Source of the DNA: Deinandra increscens subsp. villosa
Lineage: Eukaryota > Streptophyta > Magnoliopsida > Asterales > Asteraceae
DNA: 64,000 nt
Assembly: GCA_039602395.1 (NCBI GenBank)
Contig: JBCNJP010000025.1
Span: forward strand, 103,778,124 to 103,842,123
Direction: 5' to 3'
Below are positions 10,941 through 23,323 of the stretch, piece by piece. Both the position numbers and the translations under genes were made by a program. Positions within the stretch are counted from its first letter, which is position 1; each line of letters starts with the position of its first letter. Below the pieces are notes generated by a model that saw nothing but the letters and a program-made list of their open reading frames with translations, searched no databases and was not told where the DNA came from.

Positions 10941-12271
10941 GATTGTCATAAAAAAAAATATTAGCATAATGCATAAGCTAAAGGGGGGTGGCGGTGGGGC
11001 GGGGAAGTAAGGTCTAAATTAAATATGTTAATTTAATTAAAGATAAGATAATAATTTTGTTAACGACCGACTAACAAACGTTCTAACTACTCAGAGAATC
11101 CAATTAGAAAAGGTTTCTCCATTCGCGAATCAGTTAACGCATGTATCCTGAGTAGTAGTCATAACAGAGAACTCATTTAAAAAAAAACTCACATCCACGA
11201 ATGATTGGGTTGTAAAACCTGAAAACTTAAAGATCAAACTTATAACCTTAAAATCCCAAATCATCACTCATCACCTGATAAGTGATAACTATTATGACAA
11301 GTACTGATAGTTAAAAAATAAATAATAATTAAATATGGATTACATAATCTTTATTATTCAAAGTACGTGAGGCCTTCTCAATTCTCATAAAACTTGTTTT
11401 GTTGAATATTTTTTCTAAGTTTTCCTAATTCTTTTAAAATCGTATAGTTTTTTTATATGATATTATTTTTCTTTTGATTACACCTTAAAATCAAATATTT
11501 TATAATGTTTAATTTGAGTATAGTATTTCTAGTTTTTTTTAACACGTCTATCTACAATCGTATAATTTGTGTAACTATCCTTTCGTGATTATTAACTCAG
11601 ATCGTGTAACTATTATATAACTTGCATAATTATTTATATAAGCTTCTTATAAAATAGCTAGAAAATTATAAGTTTAGAACAATAGCTTGTATGGGAGTAT
11701 TACTATAAATATAGCTTGTTCAATTATCGTACAACTTACGTAGCTATTTATGTTATGCGCTGAAAAAATGAGGTTATCTTTTTCTCACAATAAATACATG
11801 TGGCGTTCGTATAGTAACTTCAATTCACCTTAGATGTATATATTCACAGTTTTTTTTTAAGATTTAACAGACGATGTTACCTCTTCTTTCCACAAATATA
11901 CTGGCGTTCGTATAGTAACTTCGCCTTAGAAGTATATATATTCACAGTTTTTTTATCTTTTAGGATTTAGTTACAAACTAACGACTTCAATTTACATGTC
12001 AGATTATATCTTCAAGATTACATCTTTTAGAATGCATTAATTAATAGTTTAAACAATAAATCAAAAAAAGAATATATTGAGAAGAAGCGGAGCGGAGGGG
12101 ATGATGGATCTTGAGTCATTAATGGTTGTTAGAAGAAGCATGAAGTTATGGCGGGATTCATGGTCTTGATTATTTTTCACATGCCTCGCATTAATCGTTT
12201 CTTTCTTTGCTTCTATAATTTTATTATGTTAGTCCTTGTTATTTTTATTATTTATTCATTTGTCCTCTTAG
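10941..12271. other. Intergenic DNA with a small direct repeat, no gene seen
   Basis: AT-rich sequence with no recognisable coding region. A direct repeat of about 57 bp occurs at 11801-11858 and 11902-11957. Both copies begin TGGCGTTCGTATAGTAACTT and contain ATATATTCACAGTTTTTTT. Confidence 0.55.
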
Positions 12272-12280
12272 TTAATTGGA

Positions 12281-13044
12281 GGTAGGTCGTAAATGAACCG
12301 AACGTTCATTGAACCGTTTGACGAGAAATTCGTTTATGTTCGTTTATTTAATAAATAAATTAACATGAACATTATTTTTTATTCGTTTAATTAATGAATG
12401 AACTTGAACAAATGCCATGTTCGTTCATTTATGTTCGTGAACGTTCTTTTATTTATACTCGTTTATTTGTGTTCGTTTATGTTCAATTATGTTCGTTTAT
12501 TTTCATTAATATAATATTATAAAAGATTTTTTCAATTAATAAATGAGTATATTATTATTTTTGAATGCCTTCCCGTCCCTCACTCCTTCCCTTGCATTAG
12601 GCTTTTATTTTCAATTGAGCAGCCGTCACCTACCTTGGCAGCCCTTCTCTCTAAGTTCTCGTCCCTCCCTTGGCAACCGTCACTTCCACCAGTTCGGCGA
12701 CCACATGAACCTCTTAACTATTCATTTATATGTGTTTGTTTAAATTTAAACTTGTTGTTGTTCGTTTAACACACGTTTATGTTCGTTTATGAATCTGTTC
12801 GTTTATGTCCATTTATCTAGTTGTTCTTTATGGTTTTGTTCGTTCATGTTCGTTAATGTTCATGAACCGTTCGTTTAGCGTTAAACGAACGAACAGAAAC
12901 GAACACGAACATTTCAATTTTCTTAACGAACGAACACGAACAAAAAAATTGTGTTCGACTAATGTTCGTGTTCGTGTTCGCTTAAAAGTAAATGAACGAA
13001 CACGAACATACCCTTGTTCGTGTTCGTTCGATTCATTTACAGGC
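12281..13044. mobile_element. Non-autonomous MULE-like element of GTTCG-type repeats
   Basis: The element is flanked by the 9-bp direct repeat TTAATTGGA at 12272-12280 and 13045-13053, the duplication size of Mutator-like elements. The ends are inverted: GTAAATGAACCGAACG on the left, and GTAAATGAATCGAACG in reverse complement on the right. The arms consist of degenerate GTTCGTTTAT / ATAAACGAAC units. A GC-richer core at about 12543-12720 does not fit the repeat and may be a captured fragment; I do not recognise it. Confidence 0.65.
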
Positions 13045-13299
13045 TTAATTGGAAGCCTGGGTTTAAACCCAGACCATGATGTATTTTGATGTAAATAAAT
13101 ATTTAACATTAAAAAAAAAAGTCATATACGATGATTGATAGTTACATATTTTTTTACTTATCCACTCACTACAAGAAAATACCAAGAACATTTTGTTCCC
13201 CTCACATGTCGTTTTTATAACTTTTAGCGACGACATGTTGTCGCCAACTAAACCGTCTTGCTTGATGGAAAATGTTTTCACAATTGATATTGCAGTATT

Positions 13300-14720
13300 T
13301 AGTCTAGCTGTTAGGGTGATTATCAGTTTGGTTTACGGTTTATATGGTTTATTCGGTTCGGTTTATTCAGTTTTGGGATTTTTTTTTATTACATTCGTAA
13401 CCGAACCGAACTGTATTGGAAACTTTCAAACCGAACCAAATAAACCGTATTCAATACGGTTCGGTTTCGGTTCAAAACCGAATAAACATTATTCAATTGA
13501 ACAACATATTTTTTAGGCTAACAAGAAAAAATTAAACGAACAACAAACATTTTAACATATCCTAAGAGTTTAGAACAGTAATACGACATGGACACGAATA
13601 CCGATAGTCTTTAACAAAACTTCAAACTTTTGATGAAAAAATAGACCTAACATCATTCTCATCTCTACAAGAAACAAAAACAAGTAAATGAAAAGATTAG
13701 GTGTTCAACTAGAAAATATAATGAAAAAAATATTGACTAAAAATATAAATACAAATAAGTAAATTAGTAGATGTGCTAACTTAATCCTAAATGCCAAGGT
13801 AAAATCACAGGCATGTTTGATATATGTACGCACTACCCACGATCGTGGGTACCCAAACGACCCTTATTTTTGTTTTTTTTAGTTTATAAATGTTTTTAAT
13901 TATTTAATTTTATAAACATTAAAAATATTTATTCAACATAACTCATAATAAAGTACTTAAACGAACATAGTAGTGACGTAAAATAATAAATTTTGAGACT
14001 CAGAGTCTTTGTCGGGACGGTCTCGATGACTTCTCGGCAATTCTTTGTCGGTGTTGGGTCCCCACGGCCCATGGTTTTTTTATTAAAAAAAAGTTAAATC
14101 AATTTTCAAACGTTTAAACTTAACCAAACGTTTGGGAAAAGTATGAAAAGGCCATGGGGACCCAACACCGTCAAAGACTTGGCCAGAAGCCATCGAGACC
14201 GTCCCGGTAAAGACTCCGAGTCTTAAAAATTATTATTTTATGTCACTACTGTATTCATTTAAATACTTTATTATCAGTTATGGTAAATAATTCTTTTTAG
14301 TGTTTAAAAATTAAATAATCAAAACATTTATAAAATTTTAAAACAAAGTAAAGAAAAATAACAATGACATTTGGGCTGTTTTGGAGCATACGATCATGGG
14401 TATTGTGTGGATATATCAAATATGCTTGTGTGAATATAAACTCCCATCCTAAATGAGTTAACATTATAATTACATGGTTAAAAAAATAATATAAAAAAAT
14501 CTTATTCGGTTTAAACGGATAACCGAATAAACCAAATCCAAAAAAGATTCAAAAACCGTAATCGAACTGTAAACTGTATTCACAACAGTAAACCGGACTG
14601 AATAAACCAAATAAACGAAATTTACAATTCAGATCGGTTTATTCGGATATGGTTACGGTTCGGTTTCTCGGTTTATTTGGATTTCGGTTAATTTTACACA
14701 CCCCTACTAGCTGTACCGAC
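13300..14720. mobile_element. CGGTTCGGTTT-rich non-autonomous element, host of a nested foldback
   Basis: The left part (13300-13500) and right part (14520-14715) are composed of inverted CGGTT/AACCG motifs. The ends are roughly inverted: CTGTTAGGGTGATTATCAGTTTGG, versus the complement of the right end AGGGGTGTGTAAAATTAACCG. This layout is typical of plant hAT-like MITEs. A separate long foldback (13806-14440) has inserted into its middle. Confidence 0.5.
13806..14440. mobile_element. Nested foldback (long-hairpin) MITE, ~630 bp
   Basis: The two halves are inverted copies over almost their whole length, meeting near 14110. GCATGTTTGATATATGTACG at 13813 pairs with the complement of CATATATCAAATATGC near 14420. 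CCCACGATCGTGGGTACCC pairs with the ACGATCATGGGTATT region. GTCGGGACGGTCTCGATG (14012-14029) pairs with CATCGAGACCGTCCCGG (14190-14206), and GTTGGGTCCCCACGGCCCATGG (14055 on) pairs with CCATGGGGACCCAACAC (14152-14168). Its transcript would fold into a long hairpin. Confidence 0.75.
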
Positions 14721-15166
14721 GACATGTATCAAAAACTTTATCGTCAAATTTTTTTTGGAAAAAAGGAAAAAGATTTATTAATTTCATATTTTATCCCTAT
14801 AGTGACAACATGTTGTCCTGATAGAAAAAAATCTAAAATAATTTTTTATCGTTACCCATCGTGACGATATGTTGTCATGATAGACCGTTCTGTATTTTCT
14901 TCTAGCTTTTTTAAAATATATTTCTAGATTTTTCTTTTTTTAGTTTTTTAGGCTTTCTATAAAAAAAAATAACATGAACATGTGAACAAAAGAGTTCTTA
15001 TTATCATCCATGTTCATCGATTTTTTCATGTTGGTTTGCGATCCTTGAGCCACTAAATTCGTTGATTCGGTTTTGCATTGCTTTCAATTGTTGTGCCATT
15101 TGTTGTTGCATTTGTTCCATTTCTTTTAAGGAGATCATTTATTAAAACACCGAAACAAGAAACTAG
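14721..15166. other. Intergenic DNA, no gene seen
   Basis: AT-rich. It contains four related motifs of the type GACGACATGT / GACAACATGTTGTC (13225, 14715, 14803, 14866), which look like remains of another short repeat. No coding region. Confidence 0.4.
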
Positions 15167-15181
15167 ACGGTTGAAAACATT

Positions 15182-15441
15182 TTTTTCTTTTTGGAACGGC
15201 ATCGATCAGGCGACTTTGGTCTCACGTGTAAACCTACCCTTGCGGGGCTATGTCCAAGGTCGATTACTCGGACCTTCGTGAGAACCAAGACACCCCTCTT
15301 GAAGCTTTCTCCTGGCAGAAACCCCTCCTGGGACCACATGGGGTAAAACTGTATCCCCTTAGTTAGATTAGAACCTGGATCACATAGTGGTCAAAGCCCT
15401 AAGAGCCAAAGGGGTAACCACTAGGACAAGTCCTAGTGATT
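15182..15441 (-). mobile_element. tRNA-derived SINE (copy 2)
   Basis: A 260-bp minus-strand element between perfect 15-bp target duplications, ACGGTTGAAAACATT, at 15167-15181 and 15442-15456. On the minus strand the head carries an A-box-like CCTAGTGGTTACCCC (complement of 15411-15425) and a B box GGTTCTAATC (complement of 15366-15375). The 3' end reads ...GCCGTTCC followed by an A-rich tail. The tail motif matches SINE copies 1 and 3, so the three share a 3' module. Confidence 0.88.
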
Positions 15442-15767
15442 ACGGTTGAAAACATTACACTATGGGTTATTAAGCCACTTTACTCGATTAGTTTTACATT
15501 TACGATTTCTACTACTATATATACCACATAAAAGAAAAATGTACCACGTCATCGAAAAGTGTCTCCTTTTTATTTTTATGTTGTTCTTCAAGAATATCAC
15601 ATCGTCCTTAACTTCTGGATAGCCTCACCAAACTACAAAGGTAACAGCCCCAACTCCCCAACAAGTTCATTCTTTAGATACTAGAAATCAAAGCTTCCAA
15701 ACCACTCGATGAGATCACATGTAAATCTAATCGCCTGGCATTTGTTCAATGGAAAAATTGCATGAAA

Positions 15768-16757
15768 TAATTCTAACTTTTCCTCGTTCGCAAATAATAA
15801 TCCCACCTTCCGAAATTGCAAGGGGCAGTCCCACCTTGTCATTATTCTGCAACGAACAGTCCCGCCGTTAAAAAACACTAACGGCGTTAAATACTGTGTA
15901 CTCCGGCGACCTGTGATTTTTCCGACGACCTGCGATTTTTCCGGCGAACTAAACCCAAAACAACCAACCAACTTCAATCAAGCATATCTTGATAAAAAAT
16001 TGACGAAAATCGAATCCGAGAAATGCGTTGAACTCGTATCCACTAGACGAACAAATCTAGCACCATACTTGATATGTTCCGTTAAGCTTTGAAGGCCGAA
16101 TAACTTGCTCTTCCAAGTTCTTCAATGGTGATTTGAGAAATACTCAACCATATCGTATAAATTTGGTACCAATAGACTCGTTTTTATCACACAAATCTAT
16201 TGCAACAATCAAAACGTGTTTTGGTGTTGATTTGAGAAGATTTTAATTTCACAAAAAACTTAGTTCGTCGGAGATACTCGTTCGATGCTCAAACCTCATC
16301 AAAACATATCAACTATGGTACTAGTTTGAATCCTCTCGTCGTCACGAATTTGTAGCAATTTACGGAATCGATTTTCGTCAAGATTTGAAGAAGATATGTT
16401 AGTTTGAAGGTTGTTGGTGGCTGGTGGCCGGAGAAGACGACCGGAGATGGTGGTGGCTGGTGGCCGGAGAAGACGACCGGAGATGGTGGTGGTTGGTGGC
16501 CGGAGAAGACGACCGGAGATGGTGGTGGCTGGTGGCTGGTGGCCGGAGAAGACCGGAGGTCGCCGGAGAAGACGACCGGTGGTGGCTGTTGGTGGTGGGG
16601 TGGTGGCTGTTGGTGGTGGGATGGTGCCACGTCAGCAAGATTTAACGCCGTTAGTGTTTTTTAACGGCGGGACTGTTCGTTGCAAAATAATGACAAGGTG
16701 GGACTGCCCCTTGCAATTTCGGAAGGTGGGATTATTATTTGCGAACGAGGAAAAGTT
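15768..16757. mobile_element. MULE-like element with ~120-bp terminal inverted repeats
   Basis: The left arm (15768-15895) and the right arm (about 16637-16757) are nearly perfect inverted copies. Examples are CTTTTCCTCGTTCGCAAATAATAATCCCACCTTC on the left and its complement on the right, and the CCGCCGTTAAAAAACACTAACGGCG block. The interior (about 740 bp) holds a GC-rich tandem repeat and no transposase. Long arms with a short non-coding interior fit a non-autonomous Mutator-like element. I could not find a clean 9-bp target duplication. Confidence 0.7.
16421..16570. repeat. ~32-34 bp tandem repeat (GGTGGCCGGAGAAGACGACC)
   Basis: There are about four to five units, each containing GGTGGCCGGAGAAGACGACCGG followed by AGATGGTGGTGGCT. 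They lie inside the MULE-like element. The repeat makes several frames look open on both strands, but no protein family is recognisable. Confidence 0.85.
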
Positions 16758-17000
16758 GTTTATTCCATATATATCATAGGTGTAACATCAATTAACTATT
16801 GCTCAAGCTTTGTTTCGGTAACATTTATAAAAATAAATTGTCAACAAAAATAGTTGGTGAACAAACAAAAGGATATAATACATATAATAGAATAAAAGCG
16901 ATTCAAATGTTAAATTTACATTTAAGCAAATATGATTATATGAATAGCTAGAATTTTCATAACTAAACCTTTGTTGACTAGTTTCCTTGATTCGCAAGTT
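16758..17000. other. Intergenic DNA, no gene seen
   Basis: AT-rich filler between the long-TIR element and the tandem duplication. Nothing recognisable. Confidence 0.4.
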
Positions 17001-17480
17001 AAGCGTAGCTTGAATTAGGTTTCAATCACCCAAATATCATTACCGGTCAATTTCAGGTGGGTTGTCAACCAATGGATCCATCATTGTTACCGTATGCTTG
17101 TATTGTTAATGGTTATGCTAGAATATAAAATTAGAATAAAAAACATCATAGTTTAACATATAGCATAAGCGTAGCTTGAATTAGGTTTCAATCACCCAAA
17201 TATCATTACCGGTCAATTTCAGGTGGGTTGTCAACCAATGGATCCATCATTGTTACCGTATGCTTGTATTGTTAATGATTATGCTAGAATATAAAAATTA
17301 GAATAAAAACATCATAGTTTAACATATAGCATAGAATCTCACATAGACATAGAATGGAATCGAATAGTTTGTAAAGCGAGTAGAAATTTAGATTTTGAAT
17401 AGAGTATACATGTTACATCCCAAAACTTAGAAAGAAAAATGAGACTATGAATACTCACTTGCACATCATGTGAAATATGC
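17001..17480. repeat. LTR fragment with a 166-bp tandem duplication
   Basis: A unit starting AGCGTAGCTTGAATTAGG and ending near AACATATAGCATA occurs twice in tandem, about 17003-17168 and 17168-17333, with only a few differences. The unit and the DNA after it (..CATGTTACATCCCAAAACTTAG..CTATGAATACTCAC) are homologous to 59390-59670 inside the solo LTR at 59-62 kb. This is therefore a degraded fragment of the same LTR family. Confidence 0.7.
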
Positions 17481-19133
17481 AAACAAACCGTGTGATATGA
17501 AGATAACCTAATCATGCCCTAAATCATATAAGACACATTAAGGTCTTATAACACAGGTCGAGTGTCTAAGTCACCCACTTAGACTAGTCAAGACTTGTTG
17601 ATGTGTTTACCCGTTAACCATTAGCAATATATATTGGTTTCAATAAAAGTACATTTTCTGTAGTGACAGGATTCGGTTAGTCAATAGAGATAAAAGAGTT
17701 TTGTTAGATCTAACAGACTTCAAAGAGATCTAACAGAGTTCTGCGACTTAACAGGGTTCTATTACTTTAGTAAAGTTTTGTGATTTTACAGAGTTAGAAT
17801 GGAAGTTATCGAAACATACGTGAAGTTGATGTCAATCACATAAGAAGGAGATATATGAATATATTTTTAGGATTAACACACAAGCAGGGGGAGCTTAGTA
17901 CGGATTAAACCAGGTCCGGGTCCTATTCGTTTTTTCGTTTCGTAAGATAAATTTATACCCTTCAGTTCTAAAAGAATTATATACTTACTCCGACCTAACC
18001 ACGTTTCGACCCAAGTTTCACCACTACACATAAGACATTTAGCAAGATTGTAAGTTTGATTAAACCAGTATGATAACCTAGTAAACTGAAAATAAGCTAA
18101 TAAGGTTCTCGGGATTTGAGGATCACATGGCAGCCAATTATGGCTCACGTGGTTCTTGACAAAAGTCATACAACCAATAGAAAAACCATAAAATCATGCA
18201 TCGAAGATGCAAACTGTACAATTCTTTCGAAAATTTTAGTACATATCTCTAATATTGTATCTTATTGTTTTTTTATTTTAGTATATATCACTATCCAACA
18301 ATAAATAATATACTAAAACTTCAATGAGAAGCCAGACAATTTGAGAGAAATAAGGAGGGAAATTTTCGAGACTGAAAAAGTCAAAGATAAACAATTAATT
18401 AAAAGAATCTGAAAAGCAAAGGTCATAATCTACATGCGTACGAACCCATCAAAAACTAATACGGTTGCAACCAGCTTCGAATCCAAAGGGCTAATGTCTG
18501 TATGAGAATTGAGACCCACTTACTTAGCGGTGTTAATCATTTCGAGATGAAATGTTGAAGTGTTCAATCTAAACACCATTTGTATTTTTATTTGTATAAA
18601 TATTGTCAACCTTAAACCTAACCCGTACACACACAAGTTTGTGTAACCGAGACATGGCAGTTTAATCCGTTTAGCTAAAGGTGTCAAACGAGTTGGCATG
18701 TTGAAAGAAAATAATTAAGTTGAAAACGCGTTAATGAAACTAGTAGGTTGTAAAAATTGGTTAAATGGGTCAAAAACGGGTTAGTGGGTCGACTTATTTC
18801 ACCAAATCCGTTGGTGGGTCGACATATTTTCCTAAATGGGCTAAACAAGTTAACCCAAACAATACCCATTTAGCTAGTTAAACAAGTTAATCCAAACGTG
18901 ATCTGTTTTTTAAATGGGTTAGATATGCTAATCTAAAGCCTTATGTTTTCTCGTGTTTTAATTCTCTTGTGTTTAAGTTCATGTTGGGAATTGCCACCAT
19001 TCCTCCTTCGACCTTCTTAGTTATAAACTTCTAAAGTACATAATACAGAGGTTCTACAAATACTAGTGGCGTACCCATGTAGTGGCCGGGGGGGTGGGGG
19101 GGGGTGGGGGGTATGAATTTTTTTATTTTTTTG

Positions 19134-19192
<59 letters not shown>

Positions 19193-20523
19193 GACTTAAT
19201 CTCAATCGACGCCCAAGAAATTGATCACCGACCCCCATGAAACTTTTATACCGATCCTAAACTCCAAAAAAATTTAATTTCAAGTATTAAAAAATTAAAA
19301 TTTTACAAATATAAACATACTTATTCCCACGTATTACACGCCTGGGTTTTTAAGAAAAAAATTATAAATACAATCATAATCTACTATGATAAATTTCTAA
19401 AAATCATACGACAATTATGTATTTTCATAATTATATAAAAATGTATATAAAAATGTGTTAGTTTATTGTAATTATAGGAATACTTATTTTATATTGTATA
19501 TATATAATATTAAAAATAATATATTTTTGTTGTATATACTTTAATATTTTTAATATAATGCTTATAATATTTTATTCGAAATAATATTTTAATATCATAT
19601 ATACAAATTAATGTATTTTATTCGATTACAATTAAAGTAAGAAATTTTAGTTACCGACTATTCCCATACAGTGTGTTCTCTTCGTCAAAGCAATTAAAGG
19701 TGAGTTCTCTTCGTCTATGTCTTCTCTCTAACATTCGCTTTAAGTTTTAGTGCAATTATTTAAAATAGCGTTATTTATCTCTTTGAAAAAAAAAATACTT
19801 TTATTCGAGAAGGCAGAAAAAAAAAGGTTCGTCTTTTGATTTTATTCTAGGATTTATTCAATTAAAAGTTTAAAACAAAATCCTTATTAATTGTATGTTC
19901 TTCCTTTTGTATAGATTATGGATCAATCAAAAGATTTACAATCAAGTTTAGGACTTTTTGACTTTTTTTTACATTTGTCATGTTTGAAAGTTTATAAAGT
20001 GTATGTTATAATTACAGGTTTAAATAGTCATTCCGGTTCGACCTTCTGGTCAACCCAGTTTAAACGGTTAAACATTTTTTAACACTAAGTCCGGTCCAGT
20101 TAAAAAACCAGATTTTAAAACATAAAGGGCCGTGAGGATGTATCTTTTTTTTCCTTTGTTATAGTTGACTTGTTCTATAGCCCATCCCTGAAAGCCCAAT
20201 AAGCTTACAACTCATTCGTAAGGCTGTACACATAGTTTGTGCTAAACCGTGGCTGTAAGCCTGTAATGCGTCCAAAAGATTTCTTATTCTAAAAGACTAT
20301 GAAAACCCTTGATCGCAAAAAGAAATCATATCCTTAAAAAAACATATATAAATCCATAGACTAAACACGAATAACCCCTATTCCCCTAATAAATATACTT
20401 GCAGAAACCAAGTGATTCCATCCCATCCCATAAGCTTATATACACACATCGTTTTTTATTCTAAAACAACAATTTTATTACACCATAAAACTTACATTTC
20501 TTAAATATTTAAACTCTTATTAT
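17481..20523. other. Repeat-rich intergenic DNA, no gene seen
   Basis: No coding region is recognisable. Items visible inside are degenerate AAATGGGTYRAC/GTTAACCCA repeats at about 18670-18930 (MITE-like), a G-rich run followed by a TA microsatellite at 19084-19188, and AT-rich filler. At 20030-20110 there is a short stretch resembling the start of the GGTTYGACC-type dispersed repeats. Confidence 0.5.
19084..19188. repeat. G-quadruplex-like G run and (TA)n microsatellite
   Basis: Runs of 7, 9 and 6 Gs separated by single Ts (about 19088-19111) are followed, after a T-rich spacer, by about 25 TA units (19138-19188). The G tract fits the pattern of an intramolecular G-quadruplex. Confidence 0.85.
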
Positions 20524-20532
20524 TTTTATAAA

Positions 20533-20902
20533 GGTTTATTGGATTTTATTAATCCAAGTTATTATCAATTGGCCAATATTAATCCCAATTTTAATATTGG
20601 CCAAATTAATCCCAATTATTAAGGTGTTGGATTTCATTGGACCCCGAAGGTAATTTTTTGAGTAAAATCCCTAACGGAGTTAAGAAAAATGTAAAGGGGG
20701 TCCAATGAAATCCAACACCTTAATAATCATTGGACCCCAAAGTGAATTTTTTGAGTAAAATCCCTAACGAAGTTAAGAAAAATGTAAAGGGGGTCCAATG
20801 AAATCCAACACCTTAATAATTGGGATTAAATTGGCCAATTTTGAAATTGGGATTAATATTGGCCAATTGATAATAACTTGGATTAATAAAATCCAATAAA
20901 CC
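20533..20902. mobile_element. 370-bp full-length hairpin MITE with 9-bp duplication
   Basis: The element is flanked by the 9-bp direct repeat TTTTATAAA at 20524-20532 and 20903-20911. The arms are near-perfect inverted copies from GGTTTATTGGATTTTATTAATCC inwards for more than 100 bp. The centre holds two tandem copies of a 93-bp unit containing GAGTAAAATCCCTAACG and AAGGGGGTCCAATGAAATCC. The 9-bp duplication points to a Mutator-derived MITE. The near-perfect arms suggest a young copy. Confidence 0.85.
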
Positions 20903-20911
20903 TTTTATAAA

Positions 20912-21922
20912 TGAAACAAACATCATATTATTAACCTACAAGGCTATAAAGACAGACGCTATTATTTACTATAAATTATAAAATAAAAATATACTATATT
21001 ATTTACATACATTATATCATATCATATTACGTTATAATATATAACAAACAGAATGTGTCATACTTCATATTATAATACACTAGTGACTCTTCAAACGATA
21101 CGACGGGAAACATAACACACAACACTCACTTATAGATTTAATGAAATTTTATATCTATAATAGTTGGCTATGTGTGTTAGAATTTTATATGTAAATTTCT
21201 ATGTGTGTTAGAATAATAGAATTTGATTCGATCGAGAAGAATCAGTCTTTAGGTTTATCTTAAAAACAACCCACTGTTAATTGAAGCACTGAGATTGAAC
21301 AAATTTTAGTAGTATATTAAGTTCTACACATCATGACCAACCCCTACTTTCACCCGTGTCATATGGAGTAAATTTGTGTTTAATTATGAAGAGGGACATG
21401 AAAAGATTAATAACCATCTGTTAAGGACAAAAGGACAACATTTTACTCAAGTAGTTTTTGTTAAAGTTGACTACTTCCCATAGTGTAGTTCTTTTATGAA
21501 ATTGTGTTGAATGATTTAGATTTGAACGCCTTGGCCCTAACATGCTTCACTTTTAATAGGTATGGAATCCAACGGATTGTTATTTACCTTATGAACATTT
21601 AAAGCCATAAACTAGAACTACCATAATTTTGTTTATGTATGCAATTATACAATCTAGAATCTATATGCCAAGGAACACATGTGGATTTTATGTTGCTAGT
21701 CAATATAATATGTCGTTCTTTTGTCTCGTAATTTGATACCTATACACCACTTCGTATTTATGTTATAGTAATACTTATACACTGCTTCTTGATTCTGTTA
21801 TATTTTTGTTGACAAATTGGCTGGTATTATCGAACCTACTATTGTTTTGTTAAATTTGTTTCTTACAACTTAAGTAGGCATTTCATTTTTCATTATCACA
21901 TGTAATATGTAATTCACCTTAT
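20912..21922. other. Intergenic DNA, no gene seen
   Basis: AT-rich sequence with only short chance frames and no family match. Confidence 0.5.
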
Positions 21923-21931
21923 ATAAAATAT

Positions 21932-23314
21932 GAGTAAATTACAGATTTAGTCCTTGTGGTTTGCACAAATTTCAGGTTTAATCCTTAGGTTTCATTTATT
22001 ACGGATATGGTCCCAAACGTTTGCCAAACCGTATCGGATTTAGTCCCTCCGTCTAGTTGCCGTTAATTTTTTCTGTTAATATTTTTTAAATGACACTTTT
22101 ACCCCTTTATTAAATAAAAAACCCAAAAACTTAAATAAAAAAGGTCCATATACAGAAATCTCTGGTCGCCGTAGAAATTTCCATCCCTCCATTCTGCACT
22201 TCATCCCTGTAGAGAAATCTCCGGCCACCCACTGCCGGCTCACCTCCGTCACCAACGCCGGGAACGAGAATCTGGTCACTAACCATTATACCCCTCCCGT
22301 TAGAAAACAAAACTTAAAGCCCTCTAGTCTCTTCGTCTCCAACAGTTACCCCAAGTCACAACCGAGCCGTGGAATCAACAATACTCATCTCCTACCGCCG
22401 CACCGCCGATAAATCCACCGATTTAATTATTTCAGGCGATTCAGACGGTGGTGGACCAGGAAGCGTAGATAGAACCCAACGGTGGTTGGCGAAATGGCCG
22501 ATATATCCACCGATTAAAACGATTTCAAACGGTTTCCGGTGAAACCGAGCGGTGGTGAGCGTCGGAGAAGGGTAGTGCGGCGGCAGAATGTTGGTGCAAA
22601 GATAGTGGTGACATTTATACTCAAGCTAGCCAAATTATTTTCAGTCTTCTTGTTTGTTCAAAACCTGCCTTTCTCTTCCCAGTAGCTCTCGGGAACCATT
22701 GATTGCGATTCTGAACCGTGAACCATTGATTTAGGGTCCACCACCATGAATATGTTCAGGGATCAAATTAATAGCATCAATTGCAAGGTTCATCATTGAT
22801 TTAGCTTTCTTTTTTAATTTAGCAAGATTTACATCTGCTGGAAAGTTCAACAATCTTTGATAGCGACCATTCAGTTAATCTTCTGAAGTCCACAATCGAT
22901 GGCGGAAAGGTGGTGCGACGGTGGCGAAAGGGTGGTTTGGTGGTCACTGTTGCAAACCCGAGAACGGTGGTAGACTGGTAGGGGAGATATGGGAGGCGGT
23001 GGAACGGAGGAGGGCAAAAGATGAATTGAGTTTTGTAAATTAGATGTTTTTTATTTATTATTATATAGGTTTTATATTAATAAAAAATTATAAAGGGTAT
23101 AATAGTCAACTCACACACTTATATTAATGATTTAAAGGGAGGGTATAATGGTCAATTCACACCCACTTAACAGAATTTTCTAACGGCGTTATGGCTGAGG
23201 GACTAAATCCGATACGGTTTGGTAAAGGTTTGGGACCATATCCGTAATAAATGAAACCTAAGGACTAAACCCGAAATTCGTGTAAACCACAGGGACTAAA
23301 TCCGTAATTTACTC
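21932..23314. mobile_element. MULE with ~150-bp TIRs and perfect 9-bp target duplication
   Basis: The element is bounded by ATAAAATAT at 21923-21931 and 23315-23323. The terminal inverted repeats begin GAGTAAATTAC and run for about 150 bp; CGGATTTAGTCCCTCCGTC, CCAAACGTTTGCC and similar blocks recur in inverted form on the right. The 1.1-kb interior has short GC-rich stretches (about 22180-22620 and 22890-22990) but no transposase. It is a non-autonomous Mutator-like element, possibly carrying captured gene fragments. Confidence 0.88.
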
Positions 23315-23323
23315 ATAAAATAT

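Noticed and set aside
15360..15430. A functional tRNA gene suggested by A and B boxes
   Set aside because: No cloverleaf can be formed; the A tail and target duplications show it is a SINE.
16399..16779. Several overlapping frames on both strands with VVAGGRRRRPE-type repeats
   Set aside because: They are produced by the GC-rich tandem repeat inside the long-TIR element; no start, splice or family support.
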